From the NCBI GenBank assembly GCA_026874595.1, contig CM049307.1, forward strand, positions 95,018,330 to 95,082,329: 64,000 nt of DNA, written 5' to 3'. The notes under the pieces were generated by a model. The model did not search any database, was not told where the DNA came from, and saw only the letters and a program-made list of their open reading frames with translations. Of the stretch, positions 28,901 through 40,800 are shown in pieces (the first letter of the stretch is position 1; each line of letters starts with the position of its first letter). Source of the DNA: Sipunculus nudus (Eukaryota > Annelida > Sipuncula > Golfingiida > Sipunculidae). The position numbers and the translations under genes were made by a program.

Positions 28901-31900
28901 ACCCATGGTTTTCATTGCATCTTTCAACAGTTACTTCAAAGATTGGTTGCTTTGTGTAAATTAAACTTCAGACATAATACTAAATATGAAATATGTTTGA
29001 CCTTAAATATGTAGCAATATAAGGGAGATCTTAGAATTAACCTACACTGGCCCTGGGTAACCCCCTGAGCAGTACAGGGTTCATACTTTGTCTGGAGAAT
29101 CATGCGGTGAGTGTCTATGGTGAATCCGACTGCTTTGACTTACCTTGTCTGTGTGGCCGATAAAGAACCTCTGGTGTCCGCTGGTAGCCAACATGGCTAC
29201 CACTACCGCATGACATGGATACACAATAGTGGTGCCATTACTCGTCCAAAGGGCCTAAAAAGGAATATGATATTAATGGTCATACTCATTCAAGTATATA
29301 AACTGTAATAATTCATGCTCATACCCACAAATATCCACTCCTCTATTTTCACATATTACAATATTAGACTGTATTATCCTTTACTGAAATATAATAACTG
29401 CACTGTGCATAGGCATATATAACTAACTGCAGATTATTAAAAATACACAACTAGAACATTATTATGTTTAGGTTTTGTTATTTGTAAATCTGAAACTTAC
29501 ATCCCGTGTGGTTGCTCCTCCAAATCCACAAATCCTGTGTAGCTTAAGGATCGGATCTGGTGAAAGACTCTGTGGGGTAAAAAAGAAAACAAATATTATG
29601 TATTTATGGAAATAGAGAAATATAATTCTATTTCAAACTATAGTTTTTTTTACATTAAAGTTTCTCTCAATTATATGCTGTATTGTCAAAAGACTAAATG
29701 GAATGCCGACACTAGTGTTTACTGTTCACTGAAAATATGTGAAAGGGAGTGTTAATATCACAAATGTCACATGAAGCCTACATGCAATAAAGTATTTTTT
29801 TGCTAAAATGTCACAGTGTCTTATTTAGGAACTGTAATATATCTGATGTAAAAGTCATCTGCTCATGAACTATAACATTAAGTAGCCTTATTCCATGCAG
29901 CTCACACCTAAACCCATGTTCAACAGAAGAAGCTAGCTCTTGTCGGTTTTTGGTACAGACACTCCCATAAATATGTATCCCCTCCCCCCCCCCTCCCCCC
30001 CCCCCCACAACAGACCTACCTGATATTTCTTCTCTTGCTCTCTTACAACTGTTGATGCTTTTAACCGACTGGTGTGAACCTGAAACACAAGTCTGGTTTA
30101 GTATGATGGAATATTAATGGGAATGAAAATAAATGGTTTTGGGCACATTTTGACTTAATTTTTTTTAGCTTCCACACACATATCAATTCTACTTTTTAGA
30201 ACCTTCTTGTTTTTTCCAGTGTTGCTTACTAGTATATAGGCCCTCGGGACCCGAAAATGAGCAAAAATCAGGGATCAACTACGGAGTGAAATACCTTGGG
30301 AATAAGGTCAAAGTCAAAAATAAATATCAAATGCAAACCTGTGACTTAGGACTAATATTGTACCAAAATTTCAGCTTTTGAAAATCAGCCATATTGGAAT
30401 CTAGCATATCCAGAAAATGGCAAAAGAAAGCAGAATAATTTTTAAATTAATGGTTTTGCACACAAAGAGGGGGGGCCTTATTATAAGTAGGTCCAAATAC
30501 AACAATTTTTACCCAAATATGAATACAAAGATGGAAATAAACTCAATGACCAATATCAGCCTGCCTGTCCTACAGTGGAAGGTTCAATAAAATCCCCGTT
30601 CAATTAAATTCAAAGTGTAGGGAAAGAAATATTTAAAAAGTTCTCATTCAGCAGATTGACTCACCACCCCTGTGTTTCTCATCTCCTTGTGGACCAGCAC
30701 CTCATCCTTAGGGTGTGCGTATACGTGCACCTCCCCACTATCATACTGCTCGATGCTCATGTCTCTGTTACCCGTATCATCCACACCAACAAATGGTAGC
30801 TCTGACACAGGTTCTCTTCTTATTGGCTATCAACAAAATCATAAAAAACATTTACATACATTTTTTTTATTTTAACCTATTCAATTTATTGTTCTGATAT
30901 GAAAATACCTTGGCAAGTAAAATCATAACAATAAAAGAATCCATGCATTAATCAAAAATGAAACAGTGTTTAACACCCAAAGGATATATATACCCTCTCA
31001 GAATTTCCAACAGATAAGTTATGAATGGTACATGCAAGTGAAATTGACATTAGTAAAGGAAAACCTATTATATATAAATGTGAAACACACAGCAGTTTTG
31101 AACTGTAGCATAAACTAGTACTGCATATGAGGAATGAGAAATTTAATATTATTGTTTCTTCAATATTAATATCATTGCCAAAAAAAGTATTGCCCTGACC
31201 AAGCTTTAAAACAGGCAAGTAAATAGTTGATATTTGATTTTCCTTTTGATTTCATTTAAAAATTTGCAATGGCATAGTAGAGTGATCCAATGAAAATTAT
31301 TCATTCCCTTTTAATTAAACAGCTTCAAAATCTTCACTAACTCAAAGGTACAGATTTGCAAATGCATATACCATCAACATTAACTATAAATGATGACAAT
31401 TTATGTGTATCATTATTTAATGACAAAGGATGTTCAGTTAGATTATATTCACAGGTTAGATTATATTACTAACTGCTTAATAAAGAAATTTTAATTCAAA
31501 GATCTTGAAGATGGGCAAAGCTCGACATATCATCACCCTCCTAAGAATTTCCTCCGAAGAATTTTTTAATATAATTAAGGGATGACCAAAGCTTCACAAA
31601 TTCAAGACAGGATTTCAATGTAAAGTGCTAGTCACTTCTCATGTCCATTAAGAGAAAATGTCACTGTCAGTAGTTTCTGTAGTAAAATTGTTAATATTTC
31701 ACGTGTCCTCATGTGTGACATAACTACCATGGTGACCCAACTGCCATGGTGACATAACTACCATGGTGACCATAACTGCCATGGTGACCCAAATGCCATG
31801 GTGACATAACTACCATGGTGATCATAACTGCCAATTTACACAATCACGTGTATTACTATTAGTCAGTATAGTAAGTTTGTACAGCAGGTGCTTTTCTAGA

Positions 31901-32620
31901 AAACAAACCCTCCTTGGCACAGAATGAGAGATTCTCATGGGGATGAATGCTAGTATTATCATGTACACATGGAGTTTGACTAGATATTGGAGATATAAAG
32001 AAACATAAACATAATACTTGCCTTTTTAGGATCAGTGATGTTGTCTATGGCACCTTTATTTGACACTTTTCGACTCACATTGACAACCCTGGGCTCAACA
32101 CGACGAGGGTCCCTTGTGCCTAAAGAATACAATTCATATGAATATTACACTAATGGCACATCAGTTTATTTGTAATGTAACAGCATCCCATTTTTTAAGC
32201 TTGGATATATTGGACATATTCTGAATTACAACTTCAGTTTCTAAATTCAGACAATACTACGAAGACTTTTGATTGTAAAATACACTTCTATTTTGCATTA
32301 CACTAGTTTAAAATCACTTAATTTAACCTGATATCCATGTAAAAAATAATATTAGCTTGACGAAGTGGACATCAAGTCCGAATATTATGTTTCATATTCA
32401 TGTCAGGTTCATGATATGTCATTCAAGTCACACTGATATATATATATATACAGTAAAACCTGAGAGTTAAGACCACCTGATGTGCCACACCAAAAGCGGT
32501 CTTAAGTCACAGGTGGTCTTAAGTCTCAGGTGGTCTAAGTCTCAGCATGAAGCAAACAAAGAATATCAAGGCATATATGTCTACGTAAACATTTATTAAT
32601 TTATTATAAAAATACATACT

Positions 32621-32668
<48 letters not shown>

Positions 32669-35600
32669 TATAGATAATCAAGATATTCACAACAATATTT
32701 ACAAGTTAACAACAATATTTACTTCAATCAATCAATCAATTTTGCTCTGCTTAACAAGGGAATCTTATTAATAATTATCAAAGAATGCTGGTCCTTTTAT
32801 AACTTTAATAAACAAGCCTTTATCAAAAGCTTTGAATAGCCTGTTTGTTATATTGCACAAACCACAAACCGCTAATTAATGATGTACCATGAGTACACAC
32901 TGAGTCACTTTGTTTTAGAAGCAGACCCCATTAAAATCTCAATAAACTTCAAAGCAGGTATGAAGGGATCGATCATTTGATTACAGGTGACTGCTCACGT
33001 TATCAAACAGTCTCTCTATATTGGTACTATGGTAGTTAGCATTGAGTCCTATTGTCTTATTGATGAATATTCTATTGATGTTATCGAAACAGGTCGTCAG
33101 TTTGTCGTCACGAACTGACTTGTTGTCAAGTCAAAATGTGTGTGATAAGCAATGACAGTTGAACGCTAAGGTTATGACAAACTTACTTTCATGACTCACT
33201 TTTTTTTTTAAATTAAATCCGCGCAAATGTTATTTACACATCGCTAAGACTAGTTATGAACTCCGGTCAACGACCGCAGCGTAGTGAATGCGATCGCGGT
33301 GTTTGAAATACAACGGGAGTTCTATTCGATGAATATTAATGAGGGATTTCCCATAGAGCACGTGATCCTTTACCGGAAAGATGTTTTAGACAATCGTTTT
33401 TCAAATACGATGTGTTCAAAGATAGGCTGTGCTAAAAAATAATGGTACACAGGCATCAGAATTAAAGAATTGCGTTGTTTTACATGTTCCCTCGCAATAT
33501 TCGCGGAACTTTCATTTTTGGAGAAAGATTAAAACCACGCGGGCCCTAGGCCATTGACACCTGGAGAGGTATTGTGAATTAATGTCCAATTCACCGCGGG
33601 GAAAGTAGGTCACCATTGCCACCTGCACATTCAAGAGACGGTCAATGGCACTGTCGTTTTAGTCTTATGACGCCAGGTGCCACTACCGCTACACCAGGCG
33701 GTTGCTTAACGGAGGTATAGACCAGTGACCGGCCACATCTGAGCGGTCGGTGGTCGTGTACCACAAACGGTCGCTCAACACAGGGACATTAAAGAGTGAT
33801 TAAGCTCGGTGCATTCATTTTTCGGTCGTAAGTCACAGACGGTCACTGGCGGCAGTGGTCGCTTGGTTCAGGTTTCACTGTATATATATATATATATATA
33901 TAATGAACAAAGGCGAGACTCATGATGAAAGCAAAGTTTTGCAGAGGTGAACCTACATCTCATCTCATCACAGATGTAACTTTTATTCACTTGCTCCTTG
34001 CTGTGGGATCCAAGGAATTCAAGTAAATCCTTTAAGACTAAGAAAAGATCTAAATATCAAATTGACAGACAACGAGACAGATGTGAGACTTAAACCTACC
34101 ACTAGTGTTGATTTTGGCAACACTTGCCCCATGCTGAATGGAATCAAAAGGCTTTTTATTGCCATCTGATGGAAATCTGAAAACAACAAAACATGTCTGC
34201 CAGAAACTGTTTAACCACATTAACATGAATAAAGGGAATACCACATAAGAGATTACCAGTATTGATATCAATTTTCCAGAAAATTAAAATATGAAACTTG
34301 AAAATTTATGAACTAATGAAAATTGAAGTATCTCCTTATTCAGGTCAAGTATAGAGTAATGCACAGAAGAGATGTTACACATTTCAGAAAATAAGTAGAT
34401 TTCAATAAACACATATTCTTTAGAACATATTTTTTTTTTGCTATAAGTTTAACCCTGAGGTTTTGTCAGGTGAATATCCTATGTCTCAATTAATATCATA
34501 TGATATATATATATAGGTGAATATTATATGTTCCTTTTTCTCTAACAATGATAAACTCACTTGATGAAGTCATACAATTCCATCCACTGTTGGTTCTTGC
34601 CCAGCGGGAATGCCATCTCCCGGGGAAGGGGTGCTTTACCTTCACGTAGCGCACCTGATCTCTTGGCCTGCTCCATGGTAATGCCTGTTATACAACATAA
34701 TGTAAATGTTCTCAAAAACTAAAATGTAAAATAATAGTTCTCTCTTATCCTTTTTATTAGGCATTTTTAACGTACAGTCAATAAGTTGACAGATCTTTGC
34801 CCTTAACAGTGGTCACACATTGATCTTTGACTATAAAAGTCTCTTCAACTGCAAACTTTTTATCATTGAATTTTATTAGAATATGGTGAAATATGACTAA
34901 AGATTAATCTTATTAATTTTTTTTCAGATTCATTAGAAAAAACTAGTAATTTTTATTCTGGCACCATGTATTGACATGTACATAGGAAGCTAAAAAAACA
35001 ACTATCAAACATACAAGTTTTTATTACCAATACACATTTTTATGGGTTTTCCCCAGTAAAAAAGTCAGTAATCCTAGTATCTAAAGAAGGTCCCTCTGTG
35101 GTAGAGAAATCTAAATATAAAACATTTTACTCAGTTGATGGTAACACAACATAAAGTGTACAAATACTGCAATGAATAGACTCTCAAAGTCAATTTTCAA
35201 CTATGTTGCCATTCCCACAATGGGTTTACTTTAAATTTTTGTGAAAATTGCATATTCTAGGATTTCCCTACCTATAATGTATTTCAAACAAGTTGAAACA
35301 ATGATCACCTTAATTTAACAAGAATTGCAAAAGGCACTCAAACCAAATATTAAACCTTTTCTGTAAAATCCATGGATGGTATTTTACTGTAATAACTGAA
35401 TCCACATATTACCTGGTTCAAAGTCATTATCGCTGGTGAAGATGTTTTTGACAAACATGTTGGCACACAGTTTGATAGTTTTGGTGTAGGCATAGCGGCG
35501 GTTCAGGTACATGGACAGTATGTACTGGAAATCCAAACAAAGCAGAGTCCAGCGGGTTGTCACTGGTGCTGGTCCGCTGTGATCTATAAATAATGTACTG

Positions 35601-37770
35601 AAGATCACACAGGATAATGTACCTGACATATCATTCATTTTAAATGAAATATCTTGGTACATGGACTATCTTAATTTGAAGACACAGTATATTATTTGAC
35701 CAACTGAGCATTATCCCATGAAGTGTATCATTCCGCTTTTTCATTTAAAATTTGATCATTCCAGTGTATCTTATATGCTTTTGACTTTTAGCAATAAGGC
35801 TTTTTGCATGGCACTTCACTAGACTGTAGTATTATTGTACCTTGAATTACTCTTTTGTTAAATGCTGTTGTCACTGTATATGAAACCATAATAAACATAT
35901 TTAAAACATGATTTAGAATTTTCTTATATTTTACAGCAAAATATTGTGCTTTATAGGTTTCCACATATTCAAAATGACAAAGATATTATACAGGCCTGCA
36001 AAAGGTAAATGCCCGAAAAAAATAGTAAGTGCTCCGGAAAAAAAGAGTAGACATCTTTGAAATAAAGAGTGAAAAAAGAGAGTAAAAATAGCGTCAATAT
36101 CCCATTTTTTATCTGACTGAATAAAGATGTACTTCACATAGCACAATTGTATAAATATGTTGATGCACATCATTCCTAAAGTCAGAAATATACACAGCGC
36201 ACATCCCAATTCAAAAAGATAAGAGCATGTTGTGACACATGCTGTGCATCTGCAGACAAAAAAAAAAAAAAAATGTTCCATTCTTGTTCTAACTGGATTG
36301 TTAAAGCAGAAAAGAAATAGTATATATCGGAATTCTTCATGAAAAAATTAGGAAACAAGGGACCCATGGGTCACCGCACTCAGCTGATCATGATTGGATG
36401 ATGTATCACCACTGTTATACTATATTGAGTAGAAAAAGCTTATGAATATCATGGTCATGTTGGGCTTTTATAAAGGAATATAATGTAATATGTGAGTAAA
36501 TGATATATGAAATAATCTGACTGATGGATTAATATGGAGTAAAATATAGTGGTTTATTTTGTATTTATTTGGGAGGGGTGGAAAAAAACAAATTATGTGA
36601 GCAAATATGAACGCAATGACAGTATACTAAGCAGTGGTATAATGATGATAAGGCTATTTGTTGAAGAATCTATAGTGTATGGAAAACTGCAAGCTTTCAA
36701 TTTGACAGATACAAGGTTATGATTAACTATGCTGATGAGGGGATTTATGAATTTGTGACTGTATGACATGATATCTTGACAAATCGGTCTTGACAAGGTA
36801 CATTATTTTGATGACCCTCACGGTACCTATGGACAAATGGTCAACAGTACTGAACCACCAAGAAGGTTAAAATATTAAAAATATGATGAAATGTAGACAA
36901 AGTTTGAGAGGAAGAGGTAATTTGGGCCATGGTTGGTTTATATGATTGAAGAAAATGTTGCAAATAATATTTGAGATCTGACCATGCCTTTCCATTGGTT
37001 ACATTTTTGATAAGCTGTTGACAGTTCAACAGTTTACACATTTGTCTGATGAGATCCAATTTATTTGGTAAACCTTTTTTATCAATTTTATGATATGTAT
37101 ACAGTTGCCATAACGTCCCCACTCCACAGGTGCATTGACTTGATGGGGGGGGGGGGGGGCGGTGTTGTGCTATGATCAGAGTTACAACGCCTCTGTCTCT
37201 CTCTGTAGATATTTTCTTTAATTTTTAAATTTTATGCTATAGCCATAGAACTATTGTTCACAGTGCCAAGGAGCAAAGCCTCAGTGGGATGAAGAAGGGA
37301 ATGGTGAGAGTTACAACACCCTTGCATATACATACAGGATATGAAATTTAATTCAACAGTGCTTATAAAAAAAGTTTATTCATGAACATTAAATATTTAA
37401 AACAGACAGAAAGATGGAGAAACAAGGCAAATCATTCTTTTCCCCATTCTACTGAGCCAATAAAAAATTAACAATATTTGCATTTATTCCTTTTTTTCAT
37501 TACATAATTTTTATCCAGGTTTACAAATGTTACTATAAATTTACAGTATAACATACATGTGATTGTGAATATTTCAGTTGATTCACATTTCTAAATTGCA
37601 TCAAAATTTATAGCTAATGTATTTATTTAATAGTACCTGTCAACAGAATGGGATGGAGGGAGGAAGGGAGGCAATAAGGGTAAGAGAGAGAGAGAGAGAG
37701 AGAGAAAGAGCAGAGGAGAGAGAGAGAGAGAGAGAAAAAAAGAGAGAGAGAAAGAGAAAGCTGGACTGCC

Positions 37771-37809
<39 letters not shown>

Positions 37810-40800
37810 GAGGCTCTCTGGTAATTACTGCCTGACCCAGCCTGACCCAGACACTCACAGTGGCAGTAGGTCAGACCTGAAGGTGTTATGTAACTGCCCA
37901 GTACACTGCATTTATACTGACCTGATGTAAACAATGAAGACTTGGTACCTGGAAACTTGAATAAAATCTACAGTTTTTGATCAATCATTTTCAAATTTCA
38001 GATTTTAACAGATGAAATGCTAATGTGTACATGCTGTGGAATTAAATCCACAGCACTAACAGGAAAAATTTAAATATTTTTATTTTTTTAAATGGTATCA
38101 GGAAAAAAGAAAAGTATTCTCAACTATGAAACTAATACATGTGTTAAAATTAATCCAAGGATCAAAACACCCAATATATATTATACCAGGAGCAAACTGG
38201 AGTTGGGAATGTTTAATTTTATAAACTGAACTAAAGGATCAGCAATATAAATTTTGATTATTTAGCCAGTATTATGTAACAACTGATACAACCATGAGTT
38301 ATAAGTCAAACAAATTAAAATCTTTAATGAGCACTCTGATGAACATCCACACTTTCATAGCAATACATCACTTTGTGGACACAATTAAATGTGCACTTTA
38401 ATCATTGTAACCCTGGTGGTACAATACAAAATCTAAAATGTAGCATAGCCAAAAATAAGATAAAATACAGAAAATTATAACATTCATCTAGTTTATGCAC
38501 CAGCTGGGGGGGGGGGGGAGTGCAGGGCAGAGGGGAAGCCTGCTAGTAGTGGCCAAGCTAAGCCAAGGCAAGCTGCCTGGTTGGGTTACATAATGCAAGT
38601 GAAGACTGTATTACTAGGTGGGCCAGATGTAAACAACACTTGACATGGTGTATGAAAACTTGAATAAAAGCTACTCTTTTCAAACAATTCCTTTGAAATT
38701 TCAGATTTAAAAGATTAAATCCTTATGTATATATGCTGTGAAAATTAAATCAACAGTGCTTACAGGAAAAAAAACGTGCCATTGCCAAAGTTGGACAAAA
38801 TTTAAGGTACTGATTTTTTATTTTTGCTAATGACTTGAAAAATTTGCGAAATTCAGATCTTATTTTGGGTAAACAATTCAATCTTGATTAAATAAAGTTA
38901 TATTCCTGAAAAAAAGTCTCCAGCCTCAGCAATTCTCATGTTAAGTGAGCAAATATATTTCCTGATTTTTAAGAAACTGCATTATATTTGGGCCCATAAC
39001 TTCAAAATAATACCAAATACTAACCTAATTTTTGGTATGTGCACAGAAAATGTATGGAAAAATATGAATACTAAATATGATCAAAAACAGATCAGTGGTT
39101 TTGATATTAGGCAGCTTTGAAGTGTAACAATGGCTTTTTTATGGAAAACGGAGGTTTTTCCTTAATATCTCGAAGGAAGGAAGTCCTAATGACCCAATTT
39201 TTGGTATGGTAGGAGATTTTGGGGACATCTATTGGTATGCAGAATTTTGGATTTGTAGGTCCAACGGTTTTAAAACGTGCCCTGTTAACGGACGACGGCC
39301 GGCCGGCCGGACGACGGACAAAGGACCACGACTATAGCTCAGATGACTTATAGTCAGCTGAGCTAAAAAAAGAATGCTGCTGAAAAAAAAGAGTAATTAG
39401 CATCATTTTCAGAAAATCCTTTAAAAAAAAGATGGATTTGGCAGGCCTGTTATATATCAATCATTTTTTGTACAGGGCCTGTACATGAAGTAAATTTTAA
39501 TACAATCAGAGCTTTTAGGAACACCTGAATAGGACGCTCAAAAATCCCATGAGACTCTTGAGCTTTTGGCCTAAGCAATGTGCGCATCCTGGACTCTCCA
39601 ATTCTTCTTCCTATTAAAAGCCATATACAATATTTATGCCACACATGTAAAAGATAATCACTGATACTCAATGTGACAGCATTGCTACTGCTACTGATGA
39701 TAATACCTTTAGATCCATGTCCTGTGCTGCCATAAATTGTTCCTTTGGCAGCATGACATACAAATGGGAACTGTAGCCACGTAGATGTTGATTTAAACTC
39801 CTTAAACAGGTTTGAGAAGGAGATTCTGACAACAAGGCCATCTGTGGTTGCTACATCAACATGGACTACAAAGTACTTTGACGGCACTGGTTTGAACAGC
39901 AGGTACATATAGCGTCCCGTCAGACCTAACGACTGTGTGGACGTTTTGGGAAACTGGATGTAGTTCCCTGCTGGTATGGATCCAGTGATGCGATACACGG
40001 TGCATTTTGTTGTTTTATCCTACAAAAGATCAACATATAATCTATTAATATATGTATTTTACTAGGCACTGGCCAGTGGATAAATGCATTCACTTACAGA
40101 CACAAAGGATATTGCATTTTCACATTATAAGTACATAAAAATTATGAACCATTGTTTTACAACATTACACTTGTTATATATGTGTTTTACACACCAGTTC
40201 AATGAAAGTGTAAACAAATTTCAGCTTTTTGTCGGCTGAATATTCTCAGGTGTTAAAATTAGATGAGACTATTTTACAGCATTTAAATTAAACAACAGCA
40301 TATTATTAAAATATTTTTTGGTTGGAGATAACGGCTTCAATTTTTTAGCGCTAGCTGTATGTACATCTACCGAATTCCATTCCAGTTTTGAACTACATGA
40401 CAGGGAAGGGGGAGGTGGGTGTGACTGTGAAAAATCTCAAAGCCTTGGTTGAGATTTCAAACTTATGACTTCCCGGCTTTGAGTCCACCCCTAGTTCACA
40501 GAAGATAGTACCTGTTACATCCAATTAAGATTTCAGTTTATTAGTAAATTTAGTACACTGCTAAATTCAGATATTCATCTTGATCCAAAACATTTTGATT
40601 GACTTTAATTTCAAGTAATTAAAAAGTCAACAGGTTTAATACCATCAGAGAGGAAACCTCTCCTTCCTTGGAGGCCTTCTTCCATGACTGAATGTTGAAA
40701 TGCTTGAACAGGTTCACATAGGGATGTTGCCACACTGAAAAAGGTTTAAAAAGAAATACATTCATAGACAAAAATACACATTATTTGGCACAACTTTAGA

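Noticed and set aside
37617-37934. ORFs of Arg-Glu and Ser-Leu repeats on both strands
   Set aside because: These are translations of the (GA)n microsatellite.
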